A DNA stretch of 52,305 nt, taken from an uncultured Lachnospiraceae bacterium (GTDB lineage: Bacteria; Bacillota; Clostridia; Lachnospirales; Lachnospiraceae). The notes beneath the pieces were generated by a model. That model worked only from the letters and a program-made list of their open reading frames with translations. It was not told the DNA's origin and did not search any database. Location of the stretch: assembly GCA_947063675.1 (NCBI GenBank), contig CAMSTM010000004.1, forward strand, positions 1-52,305, read 5' to 3'. The position numbers and the translations under genes are program-made. Positions 18,185-27,269 of the stretch are shown here, in pieces. Positions within the stretch are counted from its first letter, which is position 1; each line of letters starts with the position of its first letter.

Positions 18185-18621
18185 TGTTAATGCCTAAAAG
18201 AGTTAAACGTCGTAAGCAGTTTCGTGGCTCCATAAGAGGAAATGCAACCCGCGGCAATAAGATTAATTATGGAGACTTCGGTATTGTTGCATTAGAGCCG
18301 TGCTGGGTAAGGTCTAACCAGATTGAGGCTGCCCGTATTGCTATGACTCGTTATATCAAGCGTGGCGGTAAAGTATGGATTAAGATTTTCCCTGACAAAC
18401 CGGTAACGGCAAAGCCCGCTGAAACACGTATGGGTTCCGGTAAAGGTGCTGTGGAATATTGGGTAGCGGTTGTTAAGCCTGGACGCGTAATGTTTGAAAT
18501 CGGAGGAGTTTCCGAAGAACTGGCAAAAGAAGCGTTGCGTCTTGCAACACATAAGCTCCCTTGCAAATGTAAGATTGTTTCTAAGGCGGACTTGGAAGGT
18601 GGTGCATCTAATGAAAACTAA
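18184..18621 (+). CDS. rplP: 50S ribosomal protein L16
   Basis: L16 organises the A-site region of the large subunit and contacts tRNA. The 145-residue product begins [17 protein letters not shown], as is standard for the family, and contains [25 protein letters not shown] near residues 52-72 and [19 protein letters not shown] near 82. The ATG overlaps the rpsC stop (TAATG), and its own 3' end overlaps rpmC by 11 bases, so translation of rpsC, rplP and rpmC is linked. Confidence 0.96.
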   Translation: MLMPKRVKRRKQFRGSIRGNATRGNKINYGDFGIVALEPCWVRSNQIEAARIAMTRYIKRGGKVWIKIFPDKPVTAKPAETRMGSGKGAVEYWVAVVKPGRVMFEIGGVSEELAKEALRLATHKLPCKCKIVSKADLEGGASNEN

Positions 18622-18817
18622 AAAATATGTAGAAGAGCTTCAGGCAAAATCTGTTGCGGCACTGTCAGAGGATTTAGTGGCCGCAAAAAAGGAACTTTTC
18701 AATTTGAGATTCCAGAATGCAACTAACCAGCTTAATAATACCGCAAGAATTAAAGAAGTGAGAAAGAATATCGCAAGAATTCAGACAGTCATCACCCAGA
18801 AGCAGAAGGAAGCGTAA
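18611..18817 (+). CDS. rpmC: 50S ribosomal protein L29
   Basis: L29 is a small helical protein near the tunnel exit beside L23. The 68-residue product reads [18 protein letters not shown], then [18 protein letters not shown] and a C-terminal [14 protein letters not shown] helix, typical of the family. I start it at the ATG at 18611, inside the end of rplP, because GGAAGGTGG lies just before it; the open frame reaching 18494 is overlap with rplP. Confidence 0.94.
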   Translation: MKTKKYVEELQAKSVAALSEDLVAAKKELFNLRFQNATNQLNNTARIKEVRKNIARIQTVITQKQKEA

Positions 18818-18895
18818 GGACGCGGTTTCCGGGGACGGATTTAAGGCGGAAAGCCGTTATGTTGCTGGATTGTCAAAGAAAGGAGACGAGACGTC

Positions 18896-19153
18896 GTGGA
18901 AGATAGAAATTTGAGGAAAACACGTACCGGTAAGGTGGTCAGTGATAAAATGGATAAGACAATTGTTGTCGCAATCGAAGAGCGTGTAAAGCATCCTCTT
19001 TACAAAAAGTTCGTAAAGAGAACATATAAGCTGAAAGCGCATGATGCGAACAATGACTGCAATATCGGTGACACGGTTAAAGTGATGGAGACAAGACCCT
19101 TATCCAAAGAAAAGAGATGGAGACTTGTGGAAATCATTGAGAGAGCAAAATAA
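18896..19153 (+). CDS. rpsQ: 30S ribosomal protein S17
   Basis: S17 is a primary 16S rRNA-binding protein with an OB fold. The 85-residue product carries [23 protein letters not shown], then [18 protein letters not shown] and [21 protein letters not shown], all diagnostic. The start codon is a GTG at 18896, preceded by AAAGGAGACGAG. A 78-base gap from rpmC shows no hairpin of note. Confidence 0.95.
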   Translation: MEDRNLRKTRTGKVVSDKMDKTIVVAIEERVKHPLYKKFVKRTYKLKAHDANNDCNIGDTVKVMETRPLSKEKRWRLVEIIERAK

Positions 19154-19186
19154 GATTGTTCAAAATAATTCGGAAGGAGAATTAGC

Positions 19187-19555
19187 ATGATTCAACAGGA
19201 AAGCAGACTGAAGGTCGCTGACAATACAGGTGCAAAAGAAATTCTTTGCATCAGAGTTATGGGCGGTTCCACAAGAAGATATGCAAGTATCGGTGATGTG
19301 ATTGTTGCTACGGTTAAAGATGCAACACCAGGCGGCGTTGTAAAAAAAGGCGATGTGGTTAAAGCAGTAGTTGTCCGTACCGTTAAGGGCGCCCGCCGTA
19401 AAGATGGTTCTTATATTAAATTCGATGAGAATGCTGCTGTTATCATTAAAGATGATAAGACCCCCAGAGGAACGCGTATTTTTGGACCGGTGGCAAGAGA
19501 GCTTCGTGATAAACAGTTTATGAAAATTGTTTCTCTGGCTCCCGAAGTATTATAG
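19187..19555 (+). CDS. rplN: 50S ribosomal protein L14
   Basis: L14 sits at the subunit interface and forms inter-subunit bridges with 16S rRNA. The 122-residue product begins [18 protein letters not shown] and carries [22 protein letters not shown] and the family signature [30 protein letters not shown] near 60-90. GGAAGGAGA precedes the ATG. It lies 33 bases after rpsQ and ends in the ribosome-binding site of rplX. Confidence 0.97.
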   Translation: MIQQESRLKVADNTGAKEILCIRVMGGSTRRYASIGDVIVATVKDATPGGVVKKGDVVKAVVVRTVKGARRKDGSYIKFDENAAVIIKDDKTPRGTRIFGPVARELRDKQFMKIVSLAPEVL

Positions 19556-19567
19556 GAGGTGCTTGGC

Positions 19568-19879
19568 ATGGCAACTTTAAAGATTAAAAAGGGCGATACC
19601 GTTCAGGTAATTGCCGGCAAGGATAAAGGAACAGAGGGAAAAGTGGTTTCCGTTGATGCTAAGAAGCATAAAGTCGTTGTGGAAGGCGCAGGCATGATTA
19701 CCAAGCACGCAAAACCTTCAGCAGCGAACCAGAATGGTGGAATTATTCAAAAAGAAGCGCCCATTGATATTTCAAACGTGATGTATGTTCACAAGGGAAA
19801 ACCTACAAGAGTAGGCTTCAAATTTGAGAACGACAAGAAGGTGCGTTTTGCAAAGTCAACGGGTGAAGTGATTGATTAA
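19568..19879 (+). CDS. rplX: 50S ribosomal protein L24
   Basis: L24 is one of the two assembly initiators of the large subunit. The 103-residue product contains a KOW motif near the N-terminus (KIKKGDTVQVIAGKDKGTEGKVV) and the ITKHAKPSAANQNGGIIQKEAPI segment. I use the ATG at 19568, 8 bases after AGGAGGT; the in-frame start three codons earlier would overlap that site. Confidence 0.96.
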   Translation: MATLKIKKGDTVQVIAGKDKGTEGKVVSVDAKKHKVVVEGAGMITKHAKPSAANQNGGIIQKEAPIDISNVMYVHKGKPTRVGFKFENDKKVRFAKSTGEVID

Positions 19880-19903
19880 TTCTTGGAAAGGAGAACCCAA
19901 AGC

Positions 19904-20443
19904 GTGAGCAGACTTAAAACGATATATAATGAAGAAATCGTAGATGCTATGATTAAAAAGTTCGGATATAAGAATATTATGGAAGTGCCGAAGCTTGACA
20001 AGATTGTAATCAACATGGGCGTTGGCGAAGCAAAGGAAAATGCCAAGGTGTTGGAATCCGCAGTTAAGGACCTTGAGATTATCTCCGGTCAGAAGGCGGT
20101 AATTACAAAAGCGAAAAAGTCCATTGCAAACTTCAAAATCAGGGAAGGGATGTCCATCGGATGTAAGGTTACCCTGCGCGGGGAAAAGATGTATAATTTC
20201 CTTGACCGCCTGGTAAACCTGGCGCTCCCCCGTGTGCGCGACTTCCGCGGCGTGAACCCCAATTCCTTTGATGGCAGAGGAAACTACTCGCTGGGCATTA
20301 AGGAGCAGCTCATTTTCCCTGAAATCGAGTACGATAAGATTGATAAAGTAAGAGGAATGGATGTCATTTTTGTCACAACAGCGAAGACAGACGAAGAAGC
20401 ACGTGAATTGTTAAGATTATTCAATATGCCATTTGCTAAGTAA
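19904..20443 (+). CDS. rplE: 50S ribosomal protein L5
   Basis: L5 binds 5S rRNA and contacts P-site tRNA. The 179-residue product shows [19 protein letters not shown] near 32-50, [24 protein letters not shown], and the conserved [25 protein letters not shown] near 115-140. The start is taken as GTG at 19904 (first residues MSRLKTIYN), after GAAAGGAGAA; an in-frame TTG at 19883 lies upstream of that site and would add seven unmatched residues. Confidence 0.94.
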   Translation: MSRLKTIYNEEIVDAMIKKFGYKNIMEVPKLDKIVINMGVGEAKENAKVLESAVKDLEIISGQKAVITKAKKSIANFKIREGMSIGCKVTLRGEKMYNFLDRLVNLALPRVRDFRGVNPNSFDGRGNYSLGIKEQLIFPEIEYDKIDKVRGMDVIFVTTAKTDEEARELLRLFNMPFAK

Positions 20444-20457
20444 AAGGAGGTAAGTCC

Positions 20458-20643
20458 ATGGCTAAGACATCAATGAAGATTAAACAACAGCGTAAACCTA
20501 AATTTTCCACAAGGGCGTATACTCGCTGTAATATTTGTGGTCGTCCGCATGCTGTTCTTAGAAAATACGGTATCTGCAGAATTTGCTTCCGTGAATTAGC
20601 ATACAAGGGCCAGATTCCCGGCGTTAAGAAAGCCAGCTGGTAA
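20458..20643 (+). CDS. rpsN: 30S ribosomal protein S14, zinc type
   Basis: The 61-residue S14 is the zinc-binding form: cysteines 24, 27, 40 and 43 form the CXXC-X12-CXXC site. S14 assembles late in the head of the small subunit. A zinc-independent paralogue is often encoded elsewhere under zinc control, but none is seen here. The product ends [11 protein letters not shown], as is usual. AAAGGAGGT precedes the ATG. Two tandem hairpins follow the stop codon. Confidence 0.97.
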   Translation: MAKTSMKIKQQRKPKFSTRAYTRCNICGRPHAVLRKYGICRICFRELAYKGQIPGVKKASW

Positions 20644-20645
20644 CA

Positions 20646-20692
20646 GCTTCGTGCAGGCACGAAGCCGTTTGGAAATTTGCTTTGCAAATTTC
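20646..20692 (+). promoter_or_regulatory. two tandem hairpins in the rpsN-rpsH gap
   Basis: The first hairpin has an 8-base-pair perfect stem (20646-20653 with 20658-20665) and a 4-base loop. The second has a 9-base-pair perfect stem (20672-20680 with 20684-20692) and a 3-base loop. Neither has a following T-run. They may stabilise or process the mRNA, or bind S8, which represses the spc operon in E. coli; the binding role is speculative. Confidence 0.6.
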
Positions 20693-20740
20693 GTGTGGTA
20701 AAGGCCGAAGCGGCATTTATATATTTAAGGAGGAAAGAAA

Positions 20741-21142
20741 ATGACAATGAGCGACCCTATTGCAGATATGCTTACAAGAATCCGTAATGCAAATACTGCA
20801 AAACATGATACAGTAGACGTTCCCTCTTCCAAAATGAAGCTGGCTATCGCTGAAATTCTTCTGGAAGAAGGCTATATAAAGAAATTTGACGTGATTGATG
20901 AAGGCAGCTTTAAGACTATCCGTATCGCGCTTAAGTACGGCGTTGACAGAAACGACAGGATTATCAGCGGCTTAAAGAGAATATCCAAACCGGGACTTCG
21001 TGTGTACGCCGGCAAGGAAGAGCTTCCCAGAGTTCTTGGCGGACTTGGAATCGCAATCCTTTCCACCAACAAGGGAGTGATTACCGACAAGAAGGCAAGA
21101 GAGCTGCAGGTAGGCGGCGAGGTGCTTGCATACGTATGGTAA
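20741..21142 (+). CDS. rpsH: 30S ribosomal protein S8
   Basis: S8 is a primary binder of the 16S central domain and the translational repressor of the spc operon in E. coli. The 133-residue product starts [17 protein letters not shown] and ends with the signature [29 protein letters not shown] followed by EVLAYVW. AAGGAGGAAAG precedes the ATG. The tandem hairpins at 20646-20692 lie in its 5' flank. Confidence 0.97.
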   Translation: MTMSDPIADMLTRIRNANTAKHDTVDVPSSKMKLAIAEILLEEGYIKKFDVIDEGSFKTIRIALKYGVDRNDRIISGLKRISKPGLRVYAGKEELPRVLGGLGIAILSTNKGVITDKKARELQVGGEVLAYVW

Positions 21143-21264
21143 CGGCGTCGGGTTTTAACCGGCAGGGGAACCCGTAAAAGCATGAAAACCGCTCAGGCGC
21201 AGGGCAGATACGGTTTTCAAAAATGAAGCAGATTGTTACAGCAAATATAACAGGAGGTACGGGC

Positions 21265-21807
21265 ATGTCACGTATAGGAAGAATGCCAATCGCGATTCCC
21301 GCGGGAGTTACCGTGGAGGTTGCAGAAAATAATAAAGTGACTGTAAAAGGTCCTAAAGGAACGCTGGAGAGAGTGCTCCCCGGTGAGATGGAAATCAAGG
21401 TTGAAGGAGCGGAGGTTACCGTTGCAAGACCGAATGATTTGAAGAAAATGAAATCTTTGCACGGCCTTACAAGAACACTTATCAACAACATGGTTATCGG
21501 TGTTACTGAAGGCTATCAGAAGAAACTTGAGGTTAACGGCGTTGGTTACAGGGCTGCAAAGTCAGGCAGCAAATTAACCTTATCCCTGGGATATTCACAT
21601 CCGGTAGAGATGGTTGACCCCGAAGGCGTTGAAACGGCAGTGGAAGGTCAGAACGTTATTATCGTCAAGGGAATTGACAAAGAAAAAGTTGGCCAGTTTG
21701 CAGCTGAAATCAGAGACAAGAGAAGACCTGAGCCTTATAAGGGCAAGGGCATCAAGTATGCTGATGAGGTAATCAGACGTAAAGTTGGTAAAACTGGTAA
21801 GAAATAG
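21265..21807 (+). CDS. rplF: 50S ribosomal protein L6
   Basis: L6 lies near the factor-binding site of the large subunit. The 180-residue product starts [15 protein letters not shown] and contains [16 protein letters not shown] and the C-terminal signature [28 protein letters not shown]. The ATG at 21265 follows AGGAGG; the reading frame extends to 21223 but the additional residues do not match the family. A 122-base gap after rpsH shows no clear structure. Confidence 0.96.
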   Translation: MSRIGRMPIAIPAGVTVEVAENNKVTVKGPKGTLERVLPGEMEIKVEGAEVTVARPNDLKKMKSLHGLTRTLINNMVIGVTEGYQKKLEVNGVGYRAAKSGSKLTLSLGYSHPVEMVDPEGVETAVEGQNVIIVKGIDKEKVGQFAAEIRDKRRPEPYKGKGIKYADEVIRRKVGKTGKK

Positions 21808-21824
21808 ATAAGGAGAGTGTAAAG

Positions 21825-22193
21825 ATGGTTAATAAAAAGTCAAGACAAGAAGTTCGTGTTAAAAAACACATGAGAATACGTAACCGTATTAGCGGTACAG
21901 CTGAAAGACCTCGTCTTGCAGTATATAGAAGTAATAATCATATGTATGCTCAAATTATTGATGATGTGGCTGGCAGCACTCTGGTTGCGGCCTGTACCCT
22001 TGAAAAAGAGGTGAAGGAGCAGCTTGAAAAGACTAATAACGTGGATGCGGCAGCTTATCTGGGAACGGTAATCGGCAAGAGAGCCATGGAAAAGGGTATC
22101 GAAACCGTGGTTTTTGACAGAGGCGGTTATTTATATCACGGAAAAATCGCAGCTTTAGCCGATGCGGCCAGAGAAGCCGGGCTGAAATTCTAG
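21825..22193 (+). CDS. rplR: 50S ribosomal protein L18
   Basis: L18 is a 5S rRNA-binding protein in the central protuberance. The 122-residue product carries a basic N-terminal tail, then [31 protein letters not shown] and the C-terminal [28 protein letters not shown], both standard. AAGGAGAGTG precedes the ATG, 17 bases after rplF. Confidence 0.97.
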   Translation: MVNKKSRQEVRVKKHMRIRNRISGTAERPRLAVYRSNNHMYAQIIDDVAGSTLVAACTLEKEVKEQLEKTNNVDAAAYLGTVIGKRAMEKGIETVVFDRGGYLYHGKIAALADAAREAGLKF

Positions 22194-22212
22194 GAAGGGA
22201 GAAACACAACAC

Positions 22213-22722
22213 ATGAGACGTACAATCATCGATGTCAGCGGCATGGAATTAACTGAAAAAGTAGTTGCCATCAAGCGTGTAACCAAGGTTGTTAAGGGTG
22301 GACGTAATATGCGTTTTACCGCTCTGGTGGTAGTTGGAGATATGAATGGCCATGTTGGCGCCGGCCTTGGAAAGGCAACGGAAATTCCCGAAGCAATCCG
22401 CAAGGGAAAAGAGGATGCAATCAAGCATCTTGTTGCTGTTGCAATTGACGAGCATAAGAGTATTACACATGATTTTACAGGTAGATTTGGTTCCGCTTCC
22501 GTTTTATTAAAGAAGGCACCCGAAGGTACAGGTATTATTGCCGGCGGTCCCGCGCGTATTGTCTGCGAGCTTGCCGGAATCAAGAATATCCGTACAAAAT
22601 CTCTGGGCTCCAATAATAAACAGAACGTAGTGCTTGCTACGATTGCAGGATTAAATGCGCTTAAGACGCCTGAAGAGGTGGCAAGAAAGCGCGGTAAATC
22701 TGTGGAAGAGATAATGGCATAG
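22213..22722 (+). CDS. rpsE: 30S ribosomal protein S5
   Basis: S5 helps maintain decoding accuracy and mRNA unwinding with S3 and S4. The 169-residue product has the double-stranded RNA-binding-like N-terminal fold with [23 protein letters not shown] near 19-41, [20 protein letters not shown] near 44-63, and the C-terminal [22 protein letters not shown] near 110. Variation in the 20-30 loop is linked to spectinomycin resistance; nothing unusual is seen. GGAAGGGAGA precedes the ATG. Confidence 0.97.
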   Translation: MRRTIIDVSGMELTEKVVAIKRVTKVVKGGRNMRFTALVVVGDMNGHVGAGLGKATEIPEAIRKGKEDAIKHLVAVAIDEHKSITHDFTGRFGSASVLLKKAPEGTGIIAGGPARIVCELAGIKNIRTKSLGSNNKQNVVLATIAGLNALKTPEEVARKRGKSVEEIMA

Positions 22723-22733
22723 GAGGGAAGATA

Positions 22734-22928
22734 ATGGCAGAGCAAAAGAAGTTGAAAATCACATTGGTAAAATCTCCTATCGGGGCAGTTCCCAAGCACA
22801 GGGCTACCGTAGAAGCCATGGGACTTAGAAAGCTGAATAAGACAATCGTACTGCCTGACAATGCAGCTACAAGAGGTCAGATTCAGCAAATCAGACATTT
22901 AGTCAAGGTTGAAGATGTTGAAGAATAA
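22734..22928 (+). CDS. rpmD: 50S ribosomal protein L30
   Basis: A 64-residue L30, a small large-subunit protein. It shows [33 protein letters not shown] with the family spacing and ends [21 protein letters not shown] precedes the ATG, 12 bases after rpsE. L30 is absent from some bacterial lineages, and its presence here fits Firmicutes. Confidence 0.96.
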   Translation: MAEQKKLKITLVKSPIGAVPKHRATVEAMGLRKLNKTIVLPDNAATRGQIQQIRHLVKVEDVEE

Positions 22929-22948
22929 AGGATAAGGAGGTGTCAGCA

Positions 22949-23395
22949 ATGGGTATTGAATTATCAAGCTTAAGCCCGGCAAAAGGGTCTACGCATCATG
23001 ATTTTAGAAGGGGCCGCGGACACGGTTCAGGAAACGGCAAGACTGCCGGCAAGGGACATAAGGGCCAGAAGGCACGTTCCGGAAGGACCAGGCCGGGTTT
23101 TGAAGGCGGTCAGATGCCTTTATACAGGAGAATTCCCAAGAAAGGATTCACCTGCCCGAACCATAAAGAAATTGTGGCAATTAATTTAGGGGTATTGAAC
23201 GATAAGTTTGAAGACGGTGCAGTAGTTGATGTTAACGCATTAATTGAATCCCGTGTTATTAAAAATCCTAAGGACGGTGTAAAAATCCTTGGAAACGGCG
23301 AAATTACCAAGAAGCTTACAGTAAAAGTAAATGCTTTCAGTGCATCCGCAAAAGAAAAAATTGAAGCTGTTGGTGGAACTGCAGAGGTGGTTTAA
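22949..23395 (+). CDS. rplO: 50S ribosomal protein L15
   Basis: L15 is a late assembly protein of the large subunit. The 148-residue product has a glycine- and arginine-rich N-terminal arm ([26 protein letters not shown]) and the [17 protein letters not shown] segment near residue 50, both diagnostic. The ATG at 22949 lies 10 bases after AAGGAGG; a GTG three codons earlier is an unlikely start. Its stop overlaps the secY ATG. Confidence 0.96.
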   Translation: MGIELSSLSPAKGSTHHDFRRGRGHGSGNGKTAGKGHKGQKARSGRTRPGFEGGQMPLYRRIPKKGFTCPNHKEIVAINLGVLNDKFEDGAVVDVNALIESRVIKNPKDGVKILGNGEITKKLTVKVNAFSASAKEKIEAVGGTAEVV

Positions 23396-24708
23396 TGTTT
23401 ACAACCCTAAAAAATGCATTTAAAATTAAAGAAATAAGAAAAAAATTATTATTTACGCTGGGAATGCTTGTTGTGATTCGTTTAGGGTCACAGCTCCCGG
23501 TTCCGGGCGTGGACAGACATTACTTTTCCAACTGGTTCGCACAGCAGACAGGAGATGCGTTTAATTTCTTTGACGCGTTTACGGGCGGTTCCTTTTTAAA
23601 CATGTCGATTCTGGCATTGAACATTACGCCGTATATCACATCATCGATTATTATGCAGCTTCTGACGATTGCCATTCCAAAGCTTGAGGAAATGCAGAAA
23701 GAAGGGGAAGACGGAAGAAAGAAGATTGCTTCCATCACCCGTTATGTGACTATAGCCCTGGCGCTGATTGAGTCAACTGCAATGGCGGTTACCTTTGGCA
23801 GAGGCGGACTTTTGGAGAATTATAACTTCCTTAACGTAATTACAGTTATTGCGGCGCTTACCGCAGGCAGCGCCTTTCTTATGTGGCTTGGTGAGAGAAT
23901 CACGGAAAGCGGCGTCGGAAACGGTATTTCCATTGTCCTTGTAATTAACATTATTTCAAGGATTCCTCAGGATATCACACAGCTCTTTGAGCAGTTTGTA
24001 TTTGGAAAAGCGATTGCGGTGGGAGCGGTTGCGGCGCTTATTATTCTGGCGATTATTCTGGCGATGGTGGTATTGGTTATCATCTTAAACGATGCCACAC
24101 GTAAGATTCCCGTTCAGTATGCGAAAAAGGTTCAGGGGAGGAAAATGGTGGGAGGACAGACTTCCTCCATTCCCATGAAGGTGAATACCTCGGGCGTTAT
24201 TCCGATTATCTTTGCATCTTCGCTGATGCAGCTTCCCGTAATCGTATGCGGCTTTGCCGGATATAAGGGAACCGGCTTCTGGGCGCATGTTTTAAGAGGT
24301 TTGAGCTCCAGCAACTGGTGCAATCCCAGGGAGCCCGTCTACTCGATTGGGCTGGTGGTATATATCGCTCTGGTTATATTCTTTGCGTATTTTTATACCT
24401 CCATTACCTTTAACCCGATTGAGATTGCGGAGAACATGAAAAAACAGGGCGGATTTATTCCGGGTATCAGGCCCGGCCATCCCACCAGCGAGTATCTGAC
24501 AAAGATTCTTAACTATATTGTATTCATTGGAGCCGTTGGTCTTACCATAGTATGCGTAATTCCTTTTGTTTTCAACGGAGTGTTCGGCGCTCAGGTATCC
24601 TTTGGCGGAACCAGCCTTATCATTATTGTCAGCGTGGTTCTCGAGACGATTAAGCAGATTGAGTCACAGATGCTAGTGCGCAACTATAAAGGATTTTTGA
24701 ACGATTAA
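23395..24708 (+). CDS. secY: protein translocase subunit SecY
   Basis: The main channel protein of the Sec translocase, 437 residues with about ten membrane spans. Diagnostic segments include LGSQLPVPGVD near residue 30, LNITPYITSSIIMQLL near 75 (family signature 1), and MVGGQTSSIPMKVNTSGVIPIIFASSLMQLP near 250-280; the cytoplasmic loop AENMKKQGGFIPGIRPGHPTSEYL near 347 contacts SecA and the ribosome. Translation is coupled to rplO by a TAATG overlap. Confidence 0.97.
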   Translation: MFTTLKNAFKIKEIRKKLLFTLGMLVVIRLGSQLPVPGVDRHYFSNWFAQQTGDAFNFFDAFTGGSFLNMSILALNITPYITSSIIMQLLTIAIPKLEEMQKEGEDGRKKIASITRYVTIALALIESTAMAVTFGRGGLLENYNFLNVITVIAALTAGSAFLMWLGERITESGVGNGISIVLVINIISRIPQDITQLFEQFVFGKAIAVGAVAALIILAIILAMVVLVIILNDATRKIPVQYAKKVQGRKMVGGQTSSIPMKVNTSGVIPIIFASSLMQLPVIVCGFAGYKGTGFWAHVLRGLSSSNWCNPREPVYSIGLVVYIALVIFFAYFYTSITFNPIEIAENMKKQGGFIPGIRPGHPTSEYLTKILNYIVFIGAVGLTIVCVIPFVFNGVFGAQVSFGGTSLIIIVSVVLETIKQIESQMLVRNYKGFLND

Positions 24709-24803
24709 GACTTTGGCAAGGCTGTAGCCTGTAAATACTTTCCGCAAGGCGGATGCATATAAGATACAGTGAGCATGCGCTTTTCCGGTGAGGAGAACAG
24801 ATG

Positions 24804-24830
24804 CCCCGCAGTTTCGCTGCGGGGTATTTG
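24804..24830 (+). terminator. hairpin between secY and adk
   Basis: An 8-base-pair GC-rich stem (24804-24811 with 24817-24824) with loop TTTCG is followed by TATTTGG. The T-run is poor, so this is more likely a partial terminator or processing site than a full stop between spc genes and adk-map-infA. Confidence 0.5.
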
Positions 24831-24865
24831 GTTAACAGGAAAGCAGCGCAGAAATGAGGGAAAAA

Positions 24866-25510
24866 GTGAAAATAATTATGTTAGGTGCGCCTGGCGCCGG
24901 AAAAGGCACGCAGGCAAAAATGATTTCGGAAAAGTATAATATTCCTCATATATCCACAGGCGATATTTTCCGGTTCAATATCAAAAACGGAACCGAACTG
25001 GGAATGGAAGCAAAAAAATACATGGACCAGGGGCTCCTTGTGCCGGACGAACTGACCGTGAAGATTCTTCTTGACAGAGTTGCAAAGGATGACTGCAAAG
25101 ACGGATATGTCCTGGACGGCTTTCCGAGAAACATCCCGCAGGCTGAAGTTTTAGATAATGCGCTGGGTGAGATTGACGATAAAATTGATTTCGCCATTGA
25201 CGTTGACGTTCCGGATGAAAATATCATAAAGAGGATGAGCGGGAGACGCGCCTGCATCAACTGCGGAGCTACCTATCATATGGAAAATATTCCTCCGAAG
25301 AAGGAAGGAATTTGCGACGACTGCGGAGCGGAGATTGTTTTGCGGGACGATGACAGACCGAAAACCGTGGGTAAACGGCTGGATGTCTATCATGAGCAGA
25401 CGCAGCCCCTTATTGACTTTTACCAGGCCAAAGGGATTTTAAGGACAGTGGACGGAACCATTGACATGAAGGATGTGTTTGCGGCAATCTGTGATATTCT
25501 TGACAGGTAA
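24866..25510 (+). CDS. adk: adenylate kinase
   Basis: Balances AMP, ADP and ATP in the cytoplasm. The 214-residue long-lid form shows the P-loop GAPGAGKGTQAK at 7-18, HISTGDIFR near 28, the core DGFPRN at 84-89, and a zinc-binding LID with cysteines 130, 133, 150 and 153. I choose the GTG at 24866 since it gives the standard MKIIMLGAPG start and follows GAGGG; an ATG at 24854 would add four residues and is the alternative. The secY-adk-map-infA order is typical of Firmicutes. Confidence 0.95.
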   Translation: MKIIMLGAPGAGKGTQAKMISEKYNIPHISTGDIFRFNIKNGTELGMEAKKYMDQGLLVPDELTVKILLDRVAKDDCKDGYVLDGFPRNIPQAEVLDNALGEIDDKIDFAIDVDVPDENIIKRMSGRRACINCGATYHMENIPPKKEGICDDCGAEIVLRDDDRPKTVGKRLDVYHEQTQPLIDFYQAKGILRTVDGTIDMKDVFAAICDILDR

Positions 25511-25539
25511 CTGTTACAGGAAAGGCAGGGAGCTTTGAA

Positions 25540-26310
25540 ATGGCGGTAACGGTTAAATCAAAACGGGAAATAGCGTTGATGCGCGAAGCCGGAAGGATTC
25601 TGGCGGAGGTTCATTCAAGGCTGGGAAAGGCCATAGAGCCGGGAATGTCCACCCTGGATATTGATACTCTCGGAGAAGCGATGATACGCAGCTACGGATG
25701 TGTGCCGAATTTTTTAAATTATAATGATTACCCGGCTTCCATATGCGTTTCCGTAAACGATGAGGTGGTACATGGAATTCCTTCTGCAAAGAGGATTTTG
25801 AAGGAAGGGGATATCGTAAGTCTGGATGCAGGGCTTATTTATGAAGGATATCATTCCGACGCTGCCCGCACATATCCGGTAGGCAGAATAAGCAAGGCGG
25901 CGGCAGAATTGATTAGGGTGACAAGGCAGAGCTTTTTTGAGGGAATAAGATATGCCCTGGCCGGCAATTATCTTTACAGCATTTCCAATGCAATTGACTC
26001 CTGCTGCAGGGGATACGGTTATGGAGTGGTGAGGGACCTGGTAGGCCATGGTATTGGAACCAGCCTCCACGAGGAGCCGCAGATACCCAATTTCCGGCAA
26101 TGGCGCAGAGGAATCCGGCTGCGTCCGGGGATGACCCTTGCCATAGAGCCTATGGTAAATATGGGAAGCTATAAGGTTGAATGGCTTGAGGACGGCTGGA
26201 CGGTGGTTACACGCGACGGCTCGCTCTCTGCACATTATGAAAACACAGTACTGATAACGGATGGAAAGCCGGAGATTCTTACGCTTTTGCCGGGCAGGCA
26301 TGAGGATTAA
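25540..26310 (+). CDS. map: type I methionine aminopeptidase
   Basis: Removes the initiator methionine from new proteins. The 256-residue enzyme has all five metal ligands of the pita-bread fold: Asp96, Asp107, His170 (in VGHGIG), Glu203 (in IEPM) and Glu234 (in HYENTV). His79 in VVHGIP is the conserved substrate-contact histidine. There is no N-terminal SH3-binding or zinc-finger extension. It lies 29 bases after adk with GGCAGGGAG before the ATG. Confidence 0.96.
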   Translation: MAVTVKSKREIALMREAGRILAEVHSRLGKAIEPGMSTLDIDTLGEAMIRSYGCVPNFLNYNDYPASICVSVNDEVVHGIPSAKRILKEGDIVSLDAGLIYEGYHSDAARTYPVGRISKAAAELIRVTRQSFFEGIRYALAGNYLYSISNAIDSCCRGYGYGVVRDLVGHGIGTSLHEEPQIPNFRQWRRGIRLRPGMTLAIEPMVNMGSYKVEWLEDGWTVVTRDGSLSAHYENTVLITDGKPEILTLLPGRHED

Positions 26311-26376
26311 AAAATCTGCGGAATTTGAAATCCGATAGTTACGCCGCCCACGGCGGTATGATGGAAGGTGCAGATT

Positions 26377-26649
26377 ATGACAGGATTGTTTGCCATATCC
26401 AGGGCGGGACATGACAAAGGGCAGATGTATATCGTAATAAAGGAAGACGGGGATTTTGCATATCTTTCAGACGGTAAAACCAGAAAGCTGGAAAACCCTA
26501 AGAAAAAGAACAGGAAGCATCTTCAAATAGTAAAAACAGACACGGATAAAGTCCTTCTGGAAAAGATTAGGAACGGACAGATTATATATAATGAAGAAAT
26601 AAAACGCGCTGTAAAATTAAGGACAGGAGGTTGCAATGTCAAAGGCTGA
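26377..26649 (+). CDS. KOW domain-containing RNA-binding protein
   Basis: A basic protein of 90 residues whose N-terminus is KOW-like ([19 protein letters not shown]), resembling eukaryotic/archaeal L14e-type proteins. Genes like this are regularly found between map and infA in Clostridia and are annotated as putative RNA-binding or ribosomal-like proteins; the exact role is unknown. GGAAGG lies 8 bases before the ATG at 26377, so I prefer it to an in-frame GTG at 26368. The 3' end overlaps infA by 14 bases. Confidence 0.8.
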   Translation: MTGLFAISRAGHDKGQMYIVIKEDGDFAYLSDGKTRKLENPKKKNRKHLQIVKTDTDKVLLEKIRNGQIIYNEEIKRAVKLRTGGCNVKG

Positions 26650-26854
26650 TGTGATTGAAATTGAAGGAACTGTGGTGGAGAAGCTCCCTAATACCATGTT
26701 TCAGGTAGAACTGGAAAACGGACACAGGGTGCTGGCACATATTAGCGGAAAATTAAGACAGAATTTTATCCGTATTCTCCCCGGCGACAAGGTTACCTTA
26801 GAGCTTTCGCCCTATGATTTGAGCAAGGGAAGAATTATCTGGAGAGATAAATAA
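26636..26854 (+). CDS. infA: translation initiation factor IF-1
   Basis: IF-1 occupies the ribosomal A site during initiation. The 72-residue OB-fold protein reads [28 protein letters not shown] and ends [26 protein letters not shown], matching the family along its length. AGGAGGTTGCA precedes the ATG, within the end of the KOW gene, so the two are translationally linked. Confidence 0.97.
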   Translation: MSKADVIEIEGTVVEKLPNTMFQVELENGHRVLAHISGKLRQNFIRILPGDKVTLELSPYDLSKGRIIWRDK

Positions 26855-26859
26855 TTTTC

Positions 26860-26888
26860 TTGCAATAAACGTTATTTCATGCTATAAT
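26860..26888 (+). promoter_or_regulatory. sigma-A promoter for rpmJ and the alpha operon
   Basis: TTGCAA (26860-26865) and a perfect TATAAT (26883-26888) are separated by 17 bases. They start immediately after infA and 33 bases before rpmJ. This gives rpmJ-rpsM-rpsK-rpsD-rpoA-rplQ an independent promoter within the cluster. Confidence 0.75.
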
Positions 26889-26920
26889 GTAAAACGGTCT
26901 TTTTTGAAAGGAGGTTTAAC

Positions 26921-27034
26921 ATGAAAGTTAGATCATCAGTAAAACCGATTTGCGAAAAGTGCAAAATTATTAAAAGAAAAGGACGTATCAGAGTAATCTG
27001 TGAGAATCCCAAGCACAAACAGAGACAAGGATAA
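26921..27034 (+). CDS. rpmJ: 50S ribosomal protein L36
   Basis: The smallest ribosomal protein, 37 residues, with the zinc-binding pattern of the C+ form: cysteines 11 and 14 and Cys27, with His32 as fourth ligand. It reads [20 protein letters not shown] and ends with a basic tail. AAAGGAGGT lies 6 bases before the ATG. Because of its length it is easily missed in annotation. Confidence 0.95.
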   Translation: MKVRSSVKPICEKCKIIKRKGRIRVICENPKHKQRQG

Positions 27035-27182
27035 TCCACTGCAAATTGCCTGAGGGCATGGTCTGGCGGAGCTGCCGCCGGAAGAATAAAGCAGGAGGTT
27101 CTTGTCCAATTGTGTTTAGCCAATATAATTGTACGAAAGAGCCTTAGTGATTACTTCTTGGTTCGTGAAGAATTTCGCGTAA

Positions 27183-27219
27183 AATCGGAAAATCCGATTG
27201 GGCACAAGCTGCCCCAATC
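27183..27219 (+). promoter_or_regulatory. overlapping alternative hairpins before rpsM
   Basis: One hairpin pairs 27183-27189 with 27193-27199 (7 base pairs, 3-base loop). A second pairs 27196-27204 with 27210-27219 (9 base pairs with one bulged C). They share bases 27196-27199, so only one can form at a time. They lie in the 235-base leader between rpmJ and rpsM and may be part of a ribosomal-protein-responsive switch; S4 is the known regulator of alpha operons, but binding here is untested. Confidence 0.5.
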
Positions 27220-27269
27220 AATTAGTATCGACGCATAAAAATGCGTAAAAGAAAATGGAGGAAACGTAA

